Assembly (NCBI GenBank): GCA_025362155.1
Contig: JANYHX010000266.1
Coordinates: 1 to 14,751 of the forward strand
Length of the DNA stretch: 14,751 bases
Reading direction: 5' to 3'
Source of the DNA: Gallionella sp.
Lineage (GTDB): Bacteria; Pseudomonadota; Gammaproteobacteria; Burkholderiales; Gallionellaceae
In this document: piece after piece, positions 7,732 to 14,751 of the stretch
How the letters are laid out: every line of letters begins with the position of its first letter
How positions within the stretch are numbered: position 1 is the first letter of the stretch
Made by a program: the position numbers and the translations under genes
Notes under the pieces: model-generated
What the model was told of the DNA's origin: nothing
Database searches by the model: none
Seen by the model: only the letters and a program-made list of their open reading frames with translations

Positions 7732-9480
7732 TTGAGCATAATAAAAAAATTTATCTCCTCCAGGCGACACGGAATGAGGGTTGATACTGTCGCTGGTCTC
7801 CCGGTATTTCCTCGCCTATTGAAAACCATTAAATTTTTAAAGCACCATGCAGTCCATGCATTCATAATTCTCATCTGGACTATGGCAACTTCGGCGTTGG
7901 CTTCAGGTGGTTATCTATATGGAACTGTCGGCGAAGTGTCCTTGAGTATCGGCAAAAACGCAATGCGTACAGCGGTAAAAAACGATATGGTTCCTTCCGA
8001 TTCAGTCGTCAATACCGGCGACAAGAGTTATGCCGTATTGAAATTTGAAGATGGCCAAGTGGTCGCCATGAAAGCAAATACTACCTTCCAGATCAAAAAG
8101 TATAGCTACGATCCACAGCACCCTGAGAAAAGCAATGTTATTTTCTCCAAACTCACAGGTGGGATGCGTTTCATTTCAAGCTTAATCGGCCAGCGCAATG
8201 CTGAAGCATTCCGGCTTGAAACCACAAACGCAACCATTGGCGTTCGCGGAACGGACTTCATGGTTGTTACCCTTAATGACACCCTTTACAGCCGAATATT
8301 ATCCGGCAGCATTAGCGTAACCAATGGAGCCGGTATAGTCGAATTTACCGCTGGCCAAACTATTCTGGTGGCATCCCCCAACACGTTACCGTCCGTGATT
8401 CCAGCAACAGCCCTGCCAGCAGGTATCTTCAACCAGCTTGAGGCTATTCCGACCCCGCCGACCACGCCTGCGCTTATACCATTGACAGACGAAATGCCAA
8501 CGGCTCCCACCCCCAGCGCAACAACAATCAGTATAACGGGTGCAGGCGCTACCTATACCGGAGCTGAAGGTCCATGCGACTTTTGCACGGGACGTACTAA
8601 CACTGTAGCGACCCATACCAAACCCCGTGCAGATAGTGCTTCTGGGAAGCCTGTCACTGGGGAGACCTATCTTTTCGGCAAGCACAATCTAACCCCGTCG
8701 GGTGCGAATACTGGCGAAATTTGTGCATTTTGTCATACCCCGCAGGGGGCAGAAACCAATGTTTCACCACCGTTATGGAATCGTAGTGCTTCACCTGTAA
8801 GCGACTATCGGGCCTATTCATCGCTCGGAAGCGCGTCCGCTGAGGCGACAGGTTCTGTGTCGTTGTCCTGTCTCTCGTGTCATGATGGTACCCAGGCACC
8901 CAATGTTGTCATTAACACGCCAAACAATAACCTGGATCTTCCGCCGGGGGAGCAAATAAATATCGGCAACGCATTGAAAAACCACCATCCGGTCGGTATG
9001 CCCTACGGTGGAGGCGGACAAAATCAGTATGCGCCCGATGTTCCTGCAGACCCGATCCCTGCCTATTCCAAACTGGAAGAATTCAACCGGTATACCTCGG
9101 TGGGTAATAAGTTCATCTACTTTAATCGGCGCGGCCTCGTCAATAGTAACGATGACGCGGCTTTCAATGATGTAGGCACATTCAGCAAGGTCGGCAAATT
9201 CGCAAAGGAAGATTTCAATAAAAGCACATACAGCGGCAATGGGAGTAGCACCGTGTGGTGGATAGACACCCCTAATTCCAAAAAAGGAAGGCAGAAAACC
9301 GATCTGTATCTTTTCACGCGCACCGATACAATCGACTCCATACCCAGCGAATCCACGGTAAACCAGCCCTATGTTGAATGCGCAACCTGCCATGATCCGC
9401 ATAGCGTTAACCCAACTTTTCTGCGCCTGCCAGGTGGCAATGCTCGTAGCCAGATATGCCTGACGTGTCACAACAAGTAG
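7732..9480 (+). CDS. Exported FecR-domain / multiheme c-type cytochrome fusion (4 CxxCH)
   Basis: A 582-residue protein, TTG start with CGGGAG five bases upstream. An N-terminal basic region and hydrophobic segment (42-57) ending ALA-SGG suggest export. Residues about 60-215 form a FecR-type domain, with LKFEDGQVVAMKANTTFQI and the signature TTNATIGVRGTDF (164-176). A Pro/Thr-rich linker (236-265) leads to a cytochrome region of the doubled-CXXCH type, with heme-c sites CAFCH (331-335), CLSCH (380-384), CATCH (550-554) and CLTCH (576-580). An extra CDFCT (282-286) lacks the histidine and is probably not a normal heme site. HDGTQAP after site 2 and CHDPH at site 3 are typical of this family. 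About 165 residues separate sites 2 and 3. No membrane anchor other than the signal segment is seen, so it is periplasmic or surface-located. A role in electron transfer is likely; the partner is unknown. A ligand or regulatory role for the FecR part is unproven. Confidence 0.85.
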   Translation: MSIIKKFISSRRHGMRVDTVAGLPVFPRLLKTIKFLKHHAVHAFIILIWTMATSALASGGYLYGTVGEVSLSIGKNAMRTAVKNDMVPSDSVVNTGDKSYAVLKFEDGQVVAMKANTTFQIKKYSYDPQHPEKSNVIFSKLTGGMRFISSLIGQRNAEAFRLETTNATIGVRGTDFMVVTLNDTLYSRILSGSISVTNGAGIVEFTAGQTILVASPNTLPSVIPATALPAGIFNQLEAIPTPPTTPALIPLTDEMPTAPTPSATTISITGAGATYTGAEGPCDFCTGRTNTVATHTKPRADSASGKPVTGETYLFGKHNLTPSGANTGEICAFCHTPQGAETNVSPPLWNRSASPVSDYRAYSSLGSASAEATGSVSLSCLSCHDGTQAPNVVINTPNNNLDLPPGEQINIGNALKNHHPVGMPYGGGGQNQYAPDVPADPIPAYSKLEEFNRYTSVGNKFIYFNRRGLVNSNDDAAFNDVGTFSKVGKFAKEDFNKSTYSGNGSSTVWWIDTPNSKKGRQKTDLYLFTRTDTIDSIPSESTVNQPYVECATCHDPHSVNPTFLRLPGGNARSQICLTCHNK

Positions 9481-9532
9481 TCCCAACTTTTTCGAACGAT
9501 TAATTTAATCAGGCGGTGCTGACACAGCCAAT

Positions 9533-11209
9533 ATGCACAATCGGCTCTTTGGTAAATTTTCGCAATACTTTCACCCACGTCTGATCGACGCACTGCAGGG
9601 CTACGATAAAGCGCGCTTCTCCACCGATGTCACGGCAGGCATTACCGTCGGCGTGATCGCCCTGCCGCTGGCCATTGCCTTTGCGATTGCCTCCGGCGCA
9701 AAACCGGAAGCAGGCATCTTCACTGCAATCATCGCCGGATTCATTATCTCCGCGCTGGGCGGCTCGCGCGTGCAGATCGGCGGTCCGACCGGCGCGTTCA
9801 TCGTCATCGTATACGGCATCATCGCCCAGTATGGCTATGCCAACCTGCTGATCTGCACGCTGATGGCGGGGGTAATACTGGTGGCGATGGGGCTGACGCG
9901 TATGGGCAACTTGATCAAGTTTTTTCCGCGTCCGTTGATTATCGGTTTCACCAATGGCATTGCGGTACTTATTATCCTGAGCCAGATCAAAGAGTTTTTC
10001 GGTTTGCAGATCGAGATGATGCCTGCCGATTTCATACCTAAATTGCAAGCCATCTACCACGCGGCTTCCACGGTGGATGTCAGCACCTTGCTAGTGGCTG
10101 TCGGCTCGGCGCTACTCATCTGGTTCTACCCGAAATCCTGGGCACAAAAGCTGCCCTCACCCATCGTCGCACTGGTTCTTGGCACGACCATCGTCGCGTT
10201 TTTCAATCTTCCAGTTGAGACCATCGGCACACGCTTCGGCGGCATTCCGCAAGGCTTGCCAAGCTTTGCCCCGCCGGAATTTACTTTTGCCACATTGCGC
10301 CATCTCATCGCACCGGCGATGACCATCGCACTGCTAGGCGCGATCGAATCGCTGCTCTCGGCGGCGGTAGCGGACGGCATGATCGATGACAAACATGACC
10401 CGAATCAGGAACTCATCGCGCAGGGCATCGCCAACATCGTCACGCCATTCTTCGGCGGCCTCCCCGCAACCGGCGCGATCGCGCGCACCGCGACCAACGT
10501 GCGCGCAGGCGCCACCAGCCCGATTTCCGGCATCGTGCATGCGCTCACTTTGTTCATCATCGTACTAGTGGCCGCGCCGCTTGCAAAGAATATCCCGCTC
10601 GCCACGCTATCTGCCATTCTGTTGATCGTGGCCATCAACATGGGCGAGTGGGAAGGCTTCCTTACCCTGAAAAAATATCCGCTCAGCGACAGCGCGGTGC
10701 TGGTCGTGACCTTTTTGCTCACGGTGATTTTCGATCTCACTTTGGCGGTGGAAGTCGGCATGTTCATTGCAATCTTCTCCTTCATCCGGCGCATCACAGC
10801 GCTCACCAACGTCAGCCTCTCGGAACACTCGCCCATGCCCGACGATAGCGAGGCTACGCTAGCGCGCAAAGCTGTCCCCAAAGGCGTAGTGATCTACCGC
10901 GTGTTTGGCGCGCTGTTCTTCGGCGCAGCGGACAAACTGGAAACCATCTTGCAGCAAAGCAACATCGAACCGGACGTGCTGATCCTCAAGATGCACGCGG
11001 TAATCAGCATGGACAGCAGTGCGCTGCACACACTCGAACATCTGTATGGCAAACTGCGCAAGCACGACAAACACCTCATCCTGTGCGGCCCACATACGCA
11101 GCCGTATTTTCTGATGCAGCAGGCAGGATTCTTCGCAATGATGGGCAAGGAGAATGTGGTGGCGAATCTGGATGACGCGTTGCAACGTGCGAGGGAATTG
11201 CTGGAATAA
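9533..11209 (+). CDS. SulP-family inorganic anion transporter with STAS domain
   Basis: A 558-residue inner-membrane protein. Residues ~30-410 are a series of hydrophobic segments with SulP landmarks: VTAGITVGVIALPLAIAFAIA (33-53), GSRVQIGGPTGAF (76-88), a glycine/alanine-rich core and MGEWEGF. From about 445 a cytoplasmic STAS domain follows (VVIYRVFGALFFGAADKLE, then ISMDSSALHTL with the D-S-S motif of anti-sigma-antagonist relatives). Family members carry sulfate, bicarbonate or other anions, and the substrate cannot be read from sequence. Bicarbonate uptake is an attractive idea for an autotroph, but no carbonic anhydrase or sulfate-assimilation gene is adjacent. The start at 9533 has only a distant AGGCGG upstream. 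Base composition is markedly richer in G+C than the flanking genes. It follows the cytochrome gene after 52 bp on the same strand; no terminator is visible between them. Confidence 0.9.
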   Translation: MHNRLFGKFSQYFHPRLIDALQGYDKARFSTDVTAGITVGVIALPLAIAFAIASGAKPEAGIFTAIIAGFIISALGGSRVQIGGPTGAFIVIVYGIIAQYGYANLLICTLMAGVILVAMGLTRMGNLIKFFPRPLIIGFTNGIAVLIILSQIKEFFGLQIEMMPADFIPKLQAIYHAASTVDVSTLLVAVGSALLIWFYPKSWAQKLPSPIVALVLGTTIVAFFNLPVETIGTRFGGIPQGLPSFAPPEFTFATLRHLIAPAMTIALLGAIESLLSAAVADGMIDDKHDPNQELIAQGIANIVTPFFGGLPATGAIARTATNVRAGATSPISGIVHALTLFIIVLVAAPLAKNIPLATLSAILLIVAINMGEWEGFLTLKKYPLSDSAVLVVTFLLTVIFDLTLAVEVGMFIAIFSFIRRITALTNVSLSEHSPMPDDSEATLARKAVPKGVVIYRVFGALFFGAADKLETILQQSNIEPDVLILKMHAVISMDSSALHTLEHLYGKLRKHDKHLILCGPHTQPYFLMQQAGFFAMMGKENVVANLDDALQRARELLE

Positions 11210-11448
11210 CAGACGGTATCGGCTGATGATGTGACCTCACGATTGGCGGCTTCATGCCATTTACTGCTCAAAGTATGTAATCCATTGGGTATATGGAATG
11301 TTATATATAGGTTTGTCATTGTCCGAAATTCTCTGATAAATCACTCAGTGAGCTGGCGCGGTTTTATTGACGTACTTACCTTGTCACTGCTACCATCTAC
11401 ACCACTTACATATCTGTCACAAGATAACTTCTACGATTGCCGGACTTA

Positions 11449-11481
11449 TTGACTTGTCAATAAAATATCGCGCGGTAATTA
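11449..11481 (+). promoter_or_regulatory. Weak candidate promoter before the glycosyltransferase gene
   Basis: TTGACT at 11449-11454 is a good -35, but the best -10 (TAATTA, 11476-11481) is 21 bases away, which is too long for a standard sigma-70 site. It would leave almost no leader before the ATG at 11489, which has no Shine-Dalgarno. The 279-bp gap from the SulP stop to this gene is AT-rich and otherwise shows only short inverted repeats (TCACT-C-AGTGA at 11341-11351). Confidence 0.2.
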
Positions 11482-11488
11482 TTACAGA

Positions 11489-13996
11489 ATGGTAAGCCTC
11501 AGGCCAGGAAGAACCGACCCATGCAGTTGCGGGAGCGGGAAAAAATACAAGCACTGTTGCGAAGGGAAAGTCATGTCGCGCAGCCCGATGCCCTCATCCG
11601 TTGAAATCAACTCCCTTATTGCCCTGTATAACGCGGGCCGCTATGCGGAACTGGAAAGCCGGTTGCGGGTGCTGGTGTATCAGCATCCAGACTGTGACTT
11701 TGGCTGGAAGTTGCTGGGCGGCACACTCCAGATGCAGGGCAAGGACGCGCTGCCTGCCTTCCAAAAAACAGCGGAACTCATGCCCGATGATGCCGAGGCA
11801 CACTACAACCTCGGTATCGTCTTGAAAAGCGCAGGCCGATTAGATGACGCCCTGACCAGCTACCGCCGCGCGCTGAAAATCAAACCCGATTATGCCGAAG
11901 CGCACAGCAACTTGGGCAATGTACTGAAAGACTTGGGCCGACTAGGTGACGCCCTGAGCAGCTACCGCCGCGCTTTAGAAATCAGACCAAATTCCGCAGA
12001 GGCGCATAACAGCTTGGGTACCGCACTCAAGGATCTCAAGCAACTCGATGACGCAGTGGTCAGCTATCGCCAGGCACTGGCGATCAAGCCCGATTACGCG
12101 GATGCATTTTATAATTTGGGTAATGCCTTGAAAGAACTTGGACAACTTGATGAAGCGGTAAAAAATTATCGCCAAGCGATAAAGATCAAGCCCGACCTCG
12201 CCGATGCTCACAACAATCTTGGTGCTGCCTTACATGAACTGGAGCAATTTGACGAGGCGGTAGCAAGTTACCGCAGGGTGATCGAACTAAACTCCGGATT
12301 TGCCGAAGCGCACAACAATCTGGGGGCGGCCCTCAAAGGTCTGGGGCAACTTGATATTGCCTTGACCAGCTACCGAAAAGCAATAGAACTCAATCCCAAT
12401 TACGCGGAGGCTCACAATAATTTGGGGAGCGCCCTAAAAGACCTTGGGGAACTCAGTGCTGCCGAAGCAAGCTACCGCCGCTCGCTGGAGATCAAACCCG
12501 ATTTCGCTGAGGCACATTTCAACCTGGGCGACATACTGAGAAGCTTCGGCCAACTTGACGATGCAGAAGCAAGCTACCACCGGGCAGTGGAAATCAAACC
12601 TGATTATGCCAGCGCGCTCATCAATCTTGGCAATATATACAAAGATACTGGCCGACTTGATGAAGCCATTGCATATTATCGTCGCGCTGTGCCGTTTGAT
12701 GAGAACGATACTAAAGCTTATAGAAATCTTCTCTATACACTCTATTTCCATCCGAACTTCGACGATAAAATGATATTGACCGAAGTGAAAGAATTTGCAT
12801 CCACACTCAACCTGACACCACTCTCAGTCAGCTTCCCTACTACCAGTAATAATATGTCGCAACGGCGCTTGCGTATTGGTTATGTTTCACCCGACTTCAG
12901 GAACCATTGTCAGTCTTTTTTTACCATTCCGCTTCTGTCCAATCATGACCATGCCCAATTTGAAATCTATTGCTATGCTGAATTGGCTGAGCCAGACCAT
13001 ATCAGTAAACGTTTGCGCACTTACTGTGATGCGTGGCGGAATACTCATCCAAAAAGTGACCAACAAGTTGCGGATATGATTGCCAAAGATGGCATAGATA
13101 TCCTAATCGATCTCACTATGCATATGGCCAAAGGACGCCCCAGGTTATTTGCACTCAAGCCTGCCCCCGTGCAAATTGCCTGGTTGGCTTACCCAGGAAC
13201 TACCGGCCTTCCTGCAATAGGATATCGCCTTACCGATCCTTGGCTAGACCCCCCCGGGATTGGCGACGACCATTACACGGAGATATCGATTCGACTGCCT
13301 GATACATTTTGGTGTTATGACCCTCTTCAGTCTGACTTATACCCCAATACCTTGCCAGCGCTGACGGCAGGCTATGTCACCTTTGGTTGCCTCAATAATT
13401 TCTGCAAAGTCTCTGACGATACGCTATGTCGCTGGGGAGAAGTCATGTCACGGGTGCCATCGTCACGGCTGATCTTGTTAGCACCTGCCGGCAGACACCG
13501 CCAAAGAATATTCGATATCCTGGGCCGATATGATATTGCTGCCGAACGAATCGAAATCGTAGAACTACAGCCACGATTTCAATACCTGCAAACATATCAT
13601 CGCACTGATATCTGCCTCGACACCTTACCTTACAACGGCCATACTACAAGCCTTGACGCCTTTTGGATGGGTGTGCCCGTAGTGAGCCAGGTGGGTCATA
13701 CCGTTGCAGGAAGGGCGGGCTGGAGTCAGCTAAACAACTTAGGGCTAACTGAGTTAGCCGCGTTTGATGACCAAACTTTTATTGACATCGCCATCGCGCT
13801 CGCGACTGACTTGCCTCGTCTCAGCCACCTCCGACAAACACTACGGAGTAATTTGGAAGCGAGTCCCTTGATGGATGGGAAACGCTTCGCCAAGGCAATT
13901 GAAACAGCCTATAGCCAAATCTGGCAAAGCTCGCCACATTTTGGCGGTGCGTTAACTAAAACTTGTGACGAGCTGGATCAAAATAATGACTTGTGA
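11489..13996 (+). CDS. SEC-C / TPR / OGT-type (SPINDLY, GT41) protein O-glycosyltransferase
   Basis: An 835-residue cytoplasmic protein in three parts. Residues 8-26 are a SEC-C zinc motif (DPCSCGSGKKYKHCC; C12, C14, H22/C23 as ligands), as at the C-terminus of SecA. Residues ~36-99 are two divergent helix repeats, then nine near-perfect 34-residue TPRs (100-405), each matching D/N-x-A-E-A-H-x-N-L-G...A-x-x-S-Y-R-x-A-L-x-I-K-P. The remainder is a GT41 catalytic region: LRIGYVSPDFRNH (461-473, H473 corresponding to the human OGT H498 region), APVQIAWLAYPGTTGLP, FGCLNNFCKVS (Lys matching the UDP-binding lysine), and CLDTLPYNGHTTSLDAFWMGVPV. All key residues appear intact, so an active Ser/Thr or Asn glycosyltransferase is likely; donor and clients are unknown. 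The ATG at 11489 lacks a ribosome site, whereas an in-frame ATG at 11573 after the zinc motif has AAGGGA upstream. Confidence 0.9.
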   Translation: MVSLRPGRTDPCSCGSGKKYKHCCEGKVMSRSPMPSSVEINSLIALYNAGRYAELESRLRVLVYQHPDCDFGWKLLGGTLQMQGKDALPAFQKTAELMPDDAEAHYNLGIVLKSAGRLDDALTSYRRALKIKPDYAEAHSNLGNVLKDLGRLGDALSSYRRALEIRPNSAEAHNSLGTALKDLKQLDDAVVSYRQALAIKPDYADAFYNLGNALKELGQLDEAVKNYRQAIKIKPDLADAHNNLGAALHELEQFDEAVASYRRVIELNSGFAEAHNNLGAALKGLGQLDIALTSYRKAIELNPNYAEAHNNLGSALKDLGELSAAEASYRRSLEIKPDFAEAHFNLGDILRSFGQLDDAEASYHRAVEIKPDYASALINLGNIYKDTGRLDEAIAYYRRAVPFDENDTKAYRNLLYTLYFHPNFDDKMILTEVKEFASTLNLTPLSVSFPTTSNNMSQRRLRIGYVSPDFRNHCQSFFTIPLLSNHDHAQFEIYCYAELAEPDHISKRLRTYCDAWRNTHPKSDQQVADMIAKDGIDILIDLTMHMAKGRPRLFALKPAPVQIAWLAYPGTTGLPAIGYRLTDPWLDPPGIGDDHYTEISIRLPDTFWCYDPLQSDLYPNTLPALTAGYVTFGCLNNFCKVSDDTLCRWGEVMSRVPSSRLILLAPAGRHRQRIFDILGRYDIAAERIEIVELQPRFQYLQTYHRTDICLDTLPYNGHTTSLDAFWMGVPVVSQVGHTVAGRAGWSQLNNLGLTELAAFDDQTFIDIAIALATDLPRLSHLRQTLRSNLEASPLMDGKRFAKAIETAYSQIWQSSPHFGGALTKTCDELDQNNDL
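11786..12703 (+). repeat. Nine tandem 102-bp TPR-coding repeats
   Basis: Within the glycosyltransferase gene, nine consecutive 34-codon units encode TPR motifs in perfect register with no insertion between them. The protein consensus is strong while the DNA has diverged at third positions, so the array is old or under selection rather than a fresh duplication. Such arrays are prone to unit gain and loss between strains. Confidence 0.85.
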
Positions 13997-14586
13997 AAAT
14001 ATTTGTTCACCCCACGATGAGACCTGTTGCTGCTGGAACCTACGAGTATATAGTCCTTAAGAATATTATCTAAAGTCCGCCTATCGCTCTCTGAATGATA
14101 TTCAAACATAACCGCTGCAAATACACGCCCACTGCTTATCAGCGGATCAATAATTTCAATCTCACACCCTTCAGTATCGACTTTCAAAATTGTAATATTC
14201 TCGGGTAAACCCAAGGGGGATATGACGGTCACATGTTCCGTCGGTGTATCAACCTGTTCACCTAACTGGAAAAAACTGGCCTCACCGCAATTGTTCGCTC
14301 CCTTGTACATAATGCTGTGCCCAGGATTGCCCACACCGACATGGTGCACCTTTACGTTACTGAGATTCTTAGTGTTCAATAAAAGCATCTCAAAATTATC
14401 CTTCATGGGCTCATAGCTGTAAATTGTAGAATCCGCCCAGGTTCTCGACGCCCACACAGAAAAAGAGCCTACATTAGCCCCGATATCAACAATAACGGGC
14501 TTTATAGCATTCAAGGGTATGGCGTACTCACCACCCAGAACTTTGTTGACATGTGGCCGCATCGAAGCTGGACAAATCAAATTCAT
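13978..14586 (-). CDS. FkbM-family SAM-dependent methyltransferase
   Basis: A 202-residue protein. VDIGANVGSFSVWA (33-46) is the SAM-binding motif I in its FkbM form, E59 in YEP is the likely ribose-binding acid, and ILKVDTEGCEIEII (133-146) is the FkbM hallmark KxDxEG. Members methylate hydroxyls of macrolides, sugars or other small molecules; many sit in surface-polysaccharide or glycosylation loci. The gene is convergent with the glycosyltransferase gene and the two stop ends overlap by 19 bp, so they were brought together compactly or are both at the edge of an acquired module. The ATG at 14586 has AAAGAGA upstream. A methylated glycan made by the neighbouring enzyme is a reasonable inference but nothing in the sequence proves it. 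Length is slightly short for the family (usually 200-280). Confidence 0.85.
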   Translation of the reverse strand: MNLICPASMRPHVNKVLGGEYAIPLNAIKPVIVDIGANVGSFSVWASRTWADSTIYSYEPMKDNFEMLLLNTKNLSNVKVHHVGVGNPGHSIMYKGANNCGEASFFQLGEQVDTPTEHVTVISPLGLPENITILKVDTEGCEIEIIDPLISSGRVFAAVMFEYHSESDRRTLDNILKDYILVGSSSNRSHRGVNKYFHKSLF

Positions 14587-14616
14587 ATTATCTCTTTATC
14601 TATTAAGGAACGCGGG

Positions 14617-14628
14617 TTCAAATTTGAA
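14617..14628. repeat. TTCAAATTTGAA palindrome at the IS30 transposase end
   Basis: A perfect 12-bp palindrome spans the transposase stop codon and is followed by GTGCAAC on the plus strand. Similar sequences form part of the terminal inverted repeat in IS30-family elements, so the IS boundary is probably within a few tens of bases to the left, in 14587-14617. The partner repeat lies outside the window. Confidence 0.45.
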
Positions 14629-14751
14629 GTGCAACGCCTGACTTGAAGAATACCTGATTGGGTGTCTTGTATCCAAGTCGTTTTCTGGGTCGGTTGTTCA
14701 ATCTCTCCATCGCTGTATCGATTTCCTGTTGTGTAATCGTGGTGAAGTCCC
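14618..14751 (-). CDS. IS30-family transposase, C-terminal end (runs off the window)
   Basis: The last 43 codons of a minus-strand gene ending at TGA (14618-14620), too short to stand alone and cut by the window edge. The readable protein contains DFTTITQQEID, then ERLNNRPRKRLGYKTPNQVF, which is the very conserved end of the DDE core and C-terminal tail of IS30-family transposases. Those enzymes move the element by a copy-out mechanism through intermediates with joined inverted repeats. The frame shows no disruption in the visible part, so the copy may be intact beyond the edge. It lies 31 bp upstream of the FkbM gene on the same strand, so an outward promoter or read-through from the IS could drive that gene. 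Confidence 0.88.
   Translation of the reverse strand, partial: DFTTITQQEIDTAMERLNNRPRKRLGYKTPNQVFFKSGVALQI

Noticed and set aside
8818..9486. 222-codon open frame on the minus strand
   Set aside because: It is antisense to the FecR-cytochrome gene, whose heme motifs prove the plus-strand frame; the minus product shows no recognisable domain.
9509..10060. 183-codon minus-strand frame
   Set aside because: Antisense shadow of the GC-rich SulP gene; its composition (His, Asp, Gln, Arg rich) is typical of a reverse-frame artefact.
10405..10881. 158-codon minus-strand frame
   Set aside because: Also antisense to SulP; the Met/Ser/Ala-rich product mirrors transmembrane codons and has no motif or ribosome site.
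11231..11452. 73-codon plus-strand frame between SulP and the glycosyltransferase
   Set aside because: No ribosome site, no recognisable motif, AT-rich gap-like composition.
11786..12703. Regular ~102-bp periodicity as a possible CRISPR or satellite array
   Set aside because: The period is exactly 34 codons in a continuous frame and encodes TPR motifs; no constant repeats with variable spacers.

Overview
This is a chromosomal window, most likely from a betaproteobacterium of the Nitrosomonadales/Gallionellaceae type. The assignment rests on three things: the rsmI / lpoA-yraN-SIS-protein neighbourhood with beta-type short LpoA, the close relationship of the housekeeping proteins (RluA, UbiE, RsmI, YraN) to proteobacterial families, and two extracytoplasmic c-type cytochrome genes. 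One of those resembles the fused cytochrome-porins (Cyc2 type) of iron oxidisers. The taxonomy is inference from reading the proteins; no search was run.

Layout. Positions 1-209 hold a decayed transposase tail (IS3/integrase-core type). From 210 to about 6,613 all genes are on the minus strand. In transcription order they are a lipoprotein LpoA/LppC, YraN (ATGA overlap), a 143-bp inverted-repeat element resembling a MITE, a GmhA/DiaA-type SIS protein, the heptose-1-phosphate adenylyltransferase RfaE2, a DUF971 protein, UbiE, RluA, and a 458-residue outer-membrane protein with one N-terminal CxxCH heme site and a barrel-like remainder. At about 6,610 the direction flips. RsmI starts with TTG almost on top of the lpoA start, which reproduces the yraL/yraM divergent arrangement known from E. 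coli. Next on the plus strand come a secreted FecR-domain/tetraheme cytochrome fusion (7,732-9,480), a SulP anion transporter with STAS domain (9,533-11,209, visibly GC-rich), and an 835-residue SEC-C/TPR/OGT-type (SPINDLY) glycosyltransferase (11,489-13,996). A convergent FkbM-type methyltransferase overlaps the glycosyltransferase end by 19 bp. The window ends inside an IS30-family transposase read on the minus strand.

How the parts fit. The central block is envelope and housekeeping: LPS heptose supply (gmhA, rfaE2), peptidoglycan synthase activation (lpoA), quinone methylation (ubiE) and rRNA modification (rluA, rsmI). The Cyc2-like protein and the FecR-tetraheme protein are both exported and heme-bearing, so they could serve electron transfer at the cell surface. 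The right-hand module (glycosyltransferase plus FkbM methyltransferase next to an IS30 copy) looks like an accessory protein-glycosylation patch. No tRNA, rRNA or CRISPR array was seen, and no intergenic gap exceeds 300 bases.
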